In this document: positions 55,780 to 64,000 of the stretch, piece after piece
How the letters are laid out: the number at the start of each line of letters is the position of its first letter
How positions within the stretch are numbered: position 1 is the stretch's first letter
NCBI GenBank assembly: GCA_025084515.1
Contig: JAJAGP010000275.1
Coordinates: 444,001-508,000, forward strand
Length of the DNA: 64,000 nt
DNA from: Ancistrus triradiatus
Lineage: Eukaryota; Chordata; Actinopteri; Siluriformes; Loricariidae
Direction: 5' to 3'
Translations under genes and position numbers: made by a program
The notes under the pieces: model-generated
Database searches by the model: none
What the model saw: only the letters and a program-made list of their open reading frames with translations
Told to the model about the DNA's origin: nothing

Positions 55780-55900
55780 CATGCGTGCGTGCGTGCGCGC
55801 GCATTCTCCATTCATAAAAAACAGAAGCACGCCGTGACGTAATCCCTCAAGAATGTGGGCGGAGCCTCGAGACCACCACAACGTCCTGTAAACAACAGGC
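55780..55900 (-). promoter_or_regulatory. Candidate maff promoter
   Basis: Contains a CRE-like TGACGTAA (55835-55842) and a GC box (gggcgg near 55857), in a CpG-richer patch between AT-rich flanks. This fits a stress-inducible small Maf gene but is inferred. Confidence 0.4.
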
Positions 55901-55929
55901 GAGCAAAACAAAATGTGCCCTAAAAAATC

Positions 55930-56412
55930 AAATACCACAGGGAATTTTTTTTTTCAAGTCGAAAACAATATTAATAGGCTACATGGTTCTATAAGAAGAT
56001 AAATATTTAAAGTTTTATATATAATATGATTAAATAATATTATGGTTTTTTTTATATTATAAGCCTATTTATAGATTTTAATGTTAATATTTAATAAGCA
56101 CAGTTTACAGTTTAAAATAAGTTCCATATAACAAAATTACAAATATTTGTGTATTACTACTATTATTATTACGTAAATTATTATATTTTTTAATCATAAT
56201 TTTATAGTCAAAAATAATATGAATAGGCTCCAAGGTTCTGTCTGTAATTATTTATATATTAATTCACCTTAAAATTTGATGTTATGTTGTTATGTGTTTT
56301 TAAACATATGATATTTATAGCTTTTAGTGTTTATATTTAGTAAGTACAGTTTACAGTTTAAAATAAGTTCCGGATAATAAAGCAACATATTTTAAAAATT
56401 ACAAATACTTAT

Positions 56413-56487
<75 letters not shown>

Positions 56488-57200
56488 AGTAAATAATTAG
56501 TATAGTTTTTGTAATAAGCATTTTTTAGGTAAAAATAAAATTAATATGCTCCACAGTTCCATAATAAAATACACATTTAAAGTTTTGTATATAACATGGT
56601 TAAATACAAGAATTACTGTGAAAATATATGATATTTTAAATATGATATTTACAGATTTTAATGTTTACACTTAATAAGTGCAGTTGCAGTTTAAAATAAG
56701 TTACCCCAAATATGCCGAAAATATAAAATATACTTGTTTATGAATACTATTATAACTAAGTAATAACTTATTATGGTGTAATAATTTGTTAATTTATGTA
56801 TTTATATTTTTTCCCTTTTTAAACCTTAGAGTCACAAGACCATCAGCACCTATCCCCAGGGCATGGGAGTTAGTGAAGTCACATTTATTTCTATAGCACT
56901 TTGTCTCAAAGCAGCTTCACAAATATCTAGATCAACAAGCCTAGGGCGACAGTGGCAAGGAAAATCCCTGAAGGTTATAAGGAAGAAATCTTGAGATGAC
57001 CAAGACTGAAAATGAAACTCAACCTGCTTACAGCCTTGGTGTTATATCTATGTAAGCATTAAACCAAGTTATTTAATTAATACAATTATACTAATAGTTT
57101 ATATATATATATATATATTACTATTAGTATAATATATAGTGTATAGTATTGTATATATATATACAATACTATGAAGACAATATAAATATAAATCTGAATT
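55930..57200. other. AT-rich spacer between maff and tomm22
   Basis: AT-rich, containing TTA/TAG trinucleotide runs (56415-56484) and a dispersed repeat copy (56860-57010). A 30-bp palindrome centred between 57157 and 57158 lies in a TA-rich patch. No gene is seen. Confidence 0.6.
56860..57010 (+). repeat. Dispersed repeat family copy B
   Basis: Same motif order as copy A: 'atttctatagcactttgtct', 'caagcctagggcgacagtgg', 'taaggaagaaatct'. Confidence 0.75.
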
Positions 57201-57474
57201 GTTTTATTTTTTGCTGTAGTGAGGTGTGTAGTGATGTAGTGAGTCCTCTGTACCGATAGGGGGCGTCATGTCCGTGTCTGCTGTTCTTCACAGAAGAAGA
57301 CCAGTTCCTTCACGCGGTGCACATGTAACCGGTTTGACCTCCGTCTTGTGGTGATCCGTAGCTCGTGTTCTGCATAAGCCGGTGAGAAGGAACGGTGACC
57401 CGGTTCTCAGAGCTCCAGCACCGCGGGTTTGTGAGCTTCAGGTGACCGGCGATAGTGTGCGGACTGGCGGGCTG

Positions 57475-57571
57475 ATGGCTGCGGTGTCTGCGCTCTCTCC
57501 TGATGCGGGGCCTGTGGTGGACACACGGCCCTCTGAAGAGCTCGAGGGAGAGGAGGATGAGGATGTAGGTC

Positions 57572-57605
<34 letters not shown>

Positions 57606-59604
57606 GTTATTGTTATTATTGTTATTAATGTAAGCACGGGGATGATATAGTGAGCTTTGACACAATTGGTAAAGGTTGCAACAGGTTTTTTGTCTATTAT
57701 TCAACTCTTGTTCCCGTAGGAGCCAGTTTCTACAACATGTTTCCAATCGATCATGTTTCCAAAAAATGAAGCAAAACGTCCAGTTTTACCCCTGCATACC
57801 GGGGTCAGGGTGCTGAGGGAGGGTCTGGAGCCTCACCTGGAATTTGCTCGTTGAGAAATAATTCCTTTACCAAAACAAAATAACTTTTTCATTTATGCTT
57901 TTCTTGTTTATGTATATATTTTTTTACGTGTATAAGAAGTGCTGAGAGCACCATTTACTTTCTCAATTGGGTATATATGGTTTGAGGCAGAGGTCGCATT
58001 CCCTTTTTCAACTTGGCATAAACAACAGGACAGGCAATTTAAATGCCAAAAACGTTCGTGTCTATAATTAGGACCAAAATAAAAATGTAATCAACTGGAA
58101 CTATGACAAACCTGCTTGGAATAAACTTGGGAGTTTATTTTGTGTCATGTTTGTTTTCAAAGCTGCCATCAGACGCCCAGTCCATGCCAAGACATTATTT
58201 GGATTGTTTGCCACACTAATGTTTTAGTACGGTGGAGGATCTGTGACGTTGTGGAGCTTTTTTACCTCCAAAGGCACTGGGAATCTGGTTATGGTCCAAA
58301 GCATGATGGAAGTACCAGGACGTTTTTTAACCCAAATTTGTATGGCTATGCCAACGAAACCAATAATGGATCATCCAAAACATGTCCAAGTCAATAGAAA
58401 AGAATTAAGAAGCATTCTGAAACATATACGTCTTTAACTGTTTTTTAAGTTCCGAAAAGGTGATTCCTTTAGCGTTTCATGAACTTTAGGTTTTGTTTTT
58501 AGTTTTAATAAAATGGACAGGGTCAGTTGTAGGGCATCGCAGTTCCTCGTTTGTTCACACCTACGATAGATTAGAGCGTAGTTTCCCAACTTTTGCATAT
58601 TGTGCCTACTTGACCCACCACAAAATGTCCTGCAGTCCACACGAAAATGTAATCGACCACTTAAAATGCAAACAAATGCAGGACAAACCATCATTTTCAC
58701 CAGTCGTTTGTGTAATCCCAGAACATAATACACACTAAAAATATACAGCATTTTTTCCTGACTCACCTAATAAAATGGGACTCAACCGAAATATTTAATT
58801 TTTGAAAACAATTTATGCAACACCTATCATTAAATGACCATTTAACACTCTTTGCTGAAAACTGCTGGTTTCGAGTACGCAGTCCACAGAGTACACTGGC
58901 GCTTAGAGGTGGCCATGCTGCACCTGAACTCCGTCCTGCTTCTTTCTTGTGATCTCATTGTTGTTGTGTTTGTGTTTTGTCTCCCTCAGTTGGACGAGAC
59001 CCTGCTGGAGAGGCTGTGGGGACTGACGGAGATGTTTCCCGACACACTGCGCTCTGCGGCCGAAGTTTCAGCACAGTGTTCGATGTCCGTGGCGAAAAAG
59101 CTGTACAGGTCAGTCTCTGTCTCTTGTCTGCATTTTGAATTAGTTTGATTCCTGGCCCAGTTTGCATGTTCTTCTCGTGTCTGGATTTCCTCCCAGGCTC
59201 CAAAGACCTGTGTTAGATTATTAGGACTTTCCCCATAAGAAATAATGCAGATAGATTCCTGCCATTAGAATATTTGCTCTCAGAACTTAATTTAGCTAAT
59301 TCTTATCCTGTGTCTGCCTTGTGCAGTTTCTCCCGCTCGGCGCTGTGGGTGGGCACGACCTCGTTCATGATCCTGGTTCTTCCGGTCGTCTTTGAGACCG
59401 AGAGGCTACAGCTGGAGCAGCAGCAGCTGCAGCAGCAGAGACAGGTAAAGCATCAGCGTTGCAGGTTAATGGACAGGTTTGCTTTCGTCCTTCATTTGTT
59501 TTTAACCGCGTGTCGTTTTGTGGGTACAGATTTTATTGGGACCGAATGCCGGGATGTCTGGAGGAATGCCCAGCATGATGCCCGCTGCTCCTGGAAAGCT
59601 CTGA
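57475..59604 (+). CDS. TOMM22, mitochondrial import receptor subunit, 4 exons, 133 aa
   Basis: Tom22 is the central receptor of the outer-membrane TOM translocase, tail-anchored with an acidic cytosolic domain. Exons: 57475-57564, 58990-59108, 59327-59444, 59530-59604, all GT-AG. The N-terminal exon ends in an acidic stretch (EELEGEEDED) and the next continues LDETLLERLWGLTEMFPDTL. Exon 3 carries the membrane helix (ALWVGTTSFMILVLPVVFE) and a Gln-rich EQQQLQQQRQ segment. The last exon ends ILLGPNAGMSGG through PAAPGKL, matching the vertebrate C-terminus. Human TOMM22 has 142 residues. The exon-1 donor GAT|gtaggt is chosen because it keeps the frame; it is followed at once by a TTA repeat. The residue before the helix is Ser, where human has Arg. 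Confidence 0.95.
57570..57625. repeat. TTA trinucleotide repeat just after tomm22 donor
   Basis: TTA/TTG units start about 6 nt after the intron 1 donor of tomm22. Confidence 0.85.
58080..58440. repeat. Tc1-like transposon remnant in tomm22 intron 1
   Basis: Sequence 'ggtggaggatctgtgacgtt', 'gctatgccaacgaaacc' and 'aatggatcatccaaaac' resembles a decayed Tc1-family transposase. The start (58090-58125) matches the left flank of the assembly gap at 54170-54228. Confidence 0.5.
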
Positions 59605-60200
59605 GGAAGCAGAAGTTCACATGGGACCTGGAGGAGTAATCCAGTGATTCGCGGGGAAACGAAGATGATTTCTTCTTTAACCTCCACATCCTGCGTAGAC
59701 AGCGGAGTACTGATCTAGTTTATTATTATTTTTTCGTTTCTGTTTTACAGACGTCTTTCTGAAAGTAAAACTGTTGTGGTTCTGTATCTGTATGTTCAGG
59801 TGTAAGGTGTGATATTACGGTCAGGTGTATCGAAATACGACGACCAGCTGAATGTTTTGCTCTTTCAGAAAGATCCATGCCTCCAAATGTCATTGTTTTT
59901 GAGTAATGAATATTTAAGTTTGGTAAAGATTTATAGTTTACTGTCTGATTTTTAAATGACGTCCATTTAAGTTTAATTCTTGGGGTTTATTTTGTGTAAT
60001 CCGTGTGAGTCTTAGTTAAACGTAACCTTAACTGTAGGTGATGCTTTTGTAAATCTTTTCCATTCAGAACTGTTTTAATTCTGTTTTTCTGAAGCATGTC
60101 TAACACTATTTCATAAAAACCCTTCAGCTCTGCTCATCCCACAAGGTCTTCAGTAAATCTTTGTACATTTCACATGTCTGCAGAAATAAAGACATTGCCC
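59605..60200 (+). other. tomm22 3'UTR
   Basis: Non-coding sequence after the TGA at 59602-59604, ending with AATAAA at 60185-60190. Confidence 0.65.
60185..60190 (+). terminator. tomm22 polyadenylation signal
   Basis: AATAAA about 580 nt downstream of the stop codon. Confidence 0.6.
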
Positions 60201-60209
60201 AAGTGATCC

Positions 60210-61540
60210 TGGTGTGACTCTTTCATTTTAAATCATTTACTACAATGGCACCTTAACCACTGATGGGGGATGAGAAGTTTTGTGGATGTATTACAAAATT
60301 ATTAATTTGCCTATATTACTTATTATTAGTAATTCATTTTCTACGAGGTTGCAGTCTGCCCTGGACAGGACACCGGGCCTTCTCAGGGATGATCCTCCGA
60401 TCTCAAGAACGGCTAAATGTGTTTTCTTCTTCTTTTTATTATTATTACTAATTATGATAATAAATTGCTACTTTTATGGGTGTTGTATCTAACATTAAAT
60501 GACCAGTGTACCCATGTTAATAAATTGTGACTACTTTAAGCAAAACTTTAAAAAATAAATTTTTGAAAACTTTTTAAACATTTCTCCCATAATTGTTACA
60601 ACATTAAATCACAAATCGTCTACTTTTAGTATAATTACTACTAATAATAATAATTTAGAACAAATGCTAATTTTGTCCTCAGTGTAGAATCGTTTCAAAA
60701 AGTAAATAAAATCTTTCACTGTATTTTTTACAAACGAATTTTCCACTGGTTTCAGAAGAATCGTTTGGGCAGAATTGACTCAAGTGCTTTACAACCGACT
60801 CGCCTATCAAATACTTAAATCGGGGAATCGGTTCTTTTTTATGGACTCCCGCGCGCTCATCTCTGAGGCGGTTGTCAGCAGAGTAACGCAATACAGTCTT
60901 TCAGTGATAAATTCGACGTTATTTTATTATTATTTTCACTTATGTCCCAACGTGTGTGGTTTACAGGTAAAGTGTTTGTATGTTATGAAGAAATCAAGAG
61001 GAATAAAGCGTATATATTCGATCAATTCCAATGTTTTTAGTGTGAAAAATTCGGGGTTAGCAGTAGCCTCAGAATCTTGTCAGGTTGAGCTGGCTTGGTA
61101 ACGTCTTTATCAACATTAAACACTTATTGTAATATTACATATTAAATTATACAACTTCTGTCATTCAGTTAAGCTAAAAACGAATTAGTGAGAAATGGTG
61201 TGAAATCATTAAATTAAATATGTTTTTTGTGTACTAATGTATTACTAACTCTGGTAGGTTGGGACAGTGAGGCAACAGGTAGTTGATAACGAGTTCAATC
61301 CTAGCTGTTTTGTGTAGAGTTTGGTATGTTCTCTATACGGATTTTCTCTGCTCAATCCCGTTTCATACCTTCCAAAAACATACCAGGTGAATTGGCGTGT
61401 CTAAATTGCCTGTAGGTGTAACATTTTGATGGCCTGAGATGGAAGAAAACAAGCTGTATAAGCTTAGTGTAATGTGAAAATGTCTGCAGTATTATTTTTC
61501 ATGGTATGAAATCCTAAAATAATTTGATTTAGGATAATTT
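60210..61540. other. tomm22-dmc1 spacer
   Basis: No coding exon found. It contains a SINE-like fragment (61250-61415). The dmc1 promoter and noncoding first exon must lie here, since the start-codon exon begins at an acceptor (61550-61551), but I cannot place them. Confidence 0.5.
61250..61415 (+). repeat. SINE-like interspersed repeat fragment
   Basis: The motifs 'gtgaggcaaca', 'gagttcaatcctagctg', 'gtagagtttggtatgttctc', 'ccaaaaacat' and 'aattggcgtgtctaaattgc' follow the order of a common teleost interspersed repeat. Confidence 0.65.
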
Positions 61541-61552
61541 TTGATTTATAGG

Positions 61553-63394
61553 ATGAAATCAGTGGAGGACCAGGTTGTGGAGGATGAGGCAGGATTTCAC
61601 GATGATGAGGTGAGCTAGACTGAACAGTAACTATAAAATGTGGAGAGGTCAGTCTGATTATATAACTTAACAAGCTTTACTCACCATAAACATGCCCCAG
61701 CTGTCTAAAAGAATTAACTGTAAACATGCATCATACAATAATCTAGTTTGTTGTTAACTGTGAAATTTCAGGAGTCTTTCTTCCAAGACATTGAACTCCT
61801 TCAGAAACATGGCATTGTGAGTGTCGTAGCTTTGTATTTCTGACAGTAACATCAGCCGATACGACAACAGTAAGGTCATTTGCGATCTAATTTTTAAACA
61901 TGCTCTGTACAGAATATGGCCGATATAAAAAAGCTGAAGTCGGTGGGGATTTGCACGGTGAAAGGGATCCAGATGACGACGCGCCGTGCCCTCTGCAACG
62001 TTAAGGGTTTGTCCGAGGCCAAAGTGGACAAAATCAAGGAAGCAGCTGGCAAGCTCCTGGTAAAGTTCAGTGGAGATAAAACGTAAAAAAAAAAAGTTTA
62101 TTTAACTGTATAATATTGTGGTCCATCTGAAAATGGTACAAATTAATTTCAGTGTAAATATGTTCTATCTCAATTAAATAAGATACACAGGTTATGATGC
62201 GGTATTGTACACTATTCGTTTACTTGACTAAATAACTAAATAATTCTTGATTTTCTAATATTTACTATTTTATTTATTATCTATACTTTTATTATATTCT
62301 TTATAATATTGTATTTTCTTTAACTTGTTACAGTCTATATGTTTTTTATTTATTTATTTTATTGTATTTTCTTTAAAACCATAGTTCATAATTCCTGGTT
62401 AATTCTAATATATTGTATTATACTTATGTTATTTATGTATTTATTTTATTATATTATCACTAAAATCATAATACATGGTTAATTCTTTTATATAACCTCT
62501 AGGCTGCATAAATAGATCGGGTCCCTTTTTCAGTCTCGGTCTTCCCAAGGTTTCTTCCTCATCATATTTAGGGAATTTCCTTGCCACTGTCGCCCTAGGC
62601 TTGCTCGATTATAGCTGTGGGTCTAGGTATTTATAAAGCTGCCTTGAGATAATGCTGTTTTATAAATAGCTCTACATACTGTAAATCGCTTTTGCTTGAC
62701 TTGGATGTAGTGGCAATTTGAAGCTGAAAACAGAGTTAGAGGTCACTCAAGGTCCTGTAGAAGACTCGTAACATCCCAGGAACGTTCTGGAATGACCTGA
62801 TCAGTATCACTTATAAATACTTATTCTTTGTTATTTGTTAGACTGTGCAGTGTGTATTAAATAATAAACGTTTGACTTTTATCATAACTCGAATCTAAGA
62901 TAGATTTAAGACGTATTTTGGACGTGAGGCACCGGGTACAAAAGTGTGTGCAAGTGTATCTGTGACACGTATAAAAAATAACATGTCGGTTGGGTTTTTT
63001 TTTTTATTTTTTATTTTTTTTGCTGCAGATGACTGGATTTCAGACAGCCTCTGAATATGGCATGAAGAGGAAGCAGGTGTTTCACATCACAACAGGAAGC
63101 TTGGAGTTTGAGTAAGAAGTGAAAAGTATTTTAATACTAATAGTTTTTCCTTATTTTGGATACCGGTTATTGAGACGAGTCCTGATTTTTATTGTAGTAA
63201 ACTCCTTGGCGGTGGAGTAGAGAGCATGGCCATCACCGAGGCTTTTGGGGGTAATCTGTGATTCTCCTGCGATTCTTTTCTTCATTTTAATTCTGTCTAG
63301 TTCTTGTATGGATATTTTACTGTGTTCATACTATGGGATGTTTTCCATGCAGAGTTCAGAACAGGGAAGACTCAGCTCTCTCACACACTCTGTG
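61553..63394 (+). CDS. DMC1 meiotic recombinase, 5' part only (exons 1-6 of the coding region)
   Basis: DMC1 is the meiosis-specific RecA/RAD51-family ATPase that forms filaments on single-stranded DNA and drives strand exchange between homologues. Coding exons: 61553-61609, 61772-61816, 61913-62059, 63029-63111, 63198-63250, 63353-63394, all GT-AG and in frame (142 residues). The start exon reads MKSVEDQVVEDEAGF; then ESFFQDIELLQKHGI; the helix-hairpin-helix region DIKKLKSVGICTVKGIQMTT and ALCNVKGLSEAKVDKIKEAA; then FHITTGSLEFDKLLGGGVES and the Walker A motif EFRTGKTQ. The Walker A is divergent in the way of DMC1 (GEFRTGKTQ), not a defect. The rest of the roughly 340-residue protein lies beyond position 64000. 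Neighbour tomm22 is on the same strand. Confidence 0.95.
62515..62700 (-). repeat. Dispersed repeat family copy C, inverted
   Basis: The reverse strand of the family: 'ggtttcttcctcatcata', 'gaatttccttgccactgtcg', 'ccctaggcttgctcgatt', then 'gctgccttgagataatgc'. It is in the dmc1 intron before exon 4. Confidence 0.75.
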
Positions 63395-63554
63395 GTAAGT
63401 ATCTAACAGGTGACTGTTTATACGAGACAGTGTCTGCAGATATTATTCAAGATTATTCAACAGTAACCAGCGTAGTCCCACCTATAAATCAGATACAATA
63501 AAGAGAGCTGTGGTTTTATCTCAGTAATCGGATTTCTCATAGCATCTATACCAG

Positions 63555-64000
63555 TTACAGTGGTGCTTGAAAGTTTGTGAACCCTTTAGAATTTTTTTTT
63601 TTATATTTCTACATAAATATGTGTGCTTAGGGTTGTTGTCTTGCTGCACGACCCACCTTCTCCTGAGATTCAGTTCATGGACAGATGTCCTGACATTTTC
63701 CTTTAGAATTTTCTGAAATCATTCAGAATTCATTGTTCCATCAATGATGGCAAGCCGTCCTGCCCAGATGCAGCAAAACAGGCCCAAACCATGATACTAC
63801 CACCACCAGTTTCAAAGATGGGATATAGGTTCTTAGGCTGGAATGCAGTAGTTTCCTGTTTTCCGTTTCATCCAAAACATAGCGCTTTTTCTTTTAAGTA
63901 AACCAAAAAGTTCTATTTTGGTCTAATCTTCCAAAAAAAACTTCTTCCAATAGCCTTATGGCACGTCCACGTGCGTGTTTCTTTAGCAAACTACGACGAA
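63555..64000. mobile_element. Tc1/mariner-type transposon remnant in dmc1 intron
   Basis: It starts 'acagtggtgcttgaaagttt', continues 'gtgaaccctttagaattttt', a known terminus of a Tc1/mariner family in fish, and then jumps to internal transposase-derived sequence on the opposite strand ('gttgtcttgctgcacgac', 'caatgatggcaagccgtcc'). It is therefore a deletion derivative, continuing past the window. Confidence 0.6.

Overview
This is vertebrate nuclear DNA, almost certainly from a ray-finned fish and probably an otophysan such as a catfish (the last point is inference). The genes have many GT-AG introns and encode vertebrate orthologues. The spaces between them hold Tc1/mariner relics, MITE-like elements, SINE-like fragments and long CA/GT and AT microsatellites typical of teleosts. 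There are no bacterial operons, CRISPR arrays or phage genes. One 100-N assembly gap lies at 54229-54328.

Seven genes could be rebuilt exon by exon. From left to right they are: an endonuclease IV (Nfo/Apn1-type) AP endonuclease on the minus strand (12542-10658, 7 exons, 322 aa); tnrc6b/GW182 on plus (19425-31170, 19 coding exons, about 1974 aa); csnk1e on plus (34815-37995, 9 coding exons, 418 aa); tmem184b on plus (41631-47527, 8 exons plus a candidate 27-nt microexon, 395 or 404 aa); maff on minus (53552-52411, 2 coding exons, 159 aa); tomm22 on plus (57475-59604, 4 exons, 133 aa); and the 5' part of dmc1 on plus (61553-63394, 6 exons seen, rest outside the window). Six of the seven have human orthologues on chromosome 22q13.1, so this is a conserved synteny block. 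The exception is the endonuclease IV gene, whose family is usually described as absent from mammals.

Region by region: 1-10.6 kb has no recognisable gene but contains a 1.3-kb minisatellite (about 1617-2960) with an 84-bp perfect palindrome. 10.6-12.6 kb is the endonuclease IV gene. 12.6-19.4 kb holds candidate promoters, the tnrc6b 5' side and several repeats. 19.4-32.7 kb is the tnrc6b body and 3'UTR. 33.9-38.5 kb is csnk1e, with a MITE in its first coding intron. 41.6-48.3 kb is tmem184b, with a dead Tc1 transposon in one intron. 48.4-52.4 kb is a repeat-rich spacer with two well-bounded MITEs. 52.4-55.9 kb is maff and its CpG/GT-repeat promoter. 57.3-60.2 kb is tomm22, and 61.5 kb to the end is dmc1.

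The genes are independent housekeeping, regulatory or meiotic loci, not a pathway: base-excision repair, miRNA silencing, CK1 signalling/clock, a seven-pass membrane protein, a small Maf factor, mitochondrial import and meiotic recombination. The observations I rate highest are the intact vertebrate endonuclease IV gene with all nine zinc ligands, a tnrc6b 3' splice site preceded by a long TG repeat instead of a pyrimidine tract, a possible tmem184b microexon, and the palindrome-bearing minisatellite.
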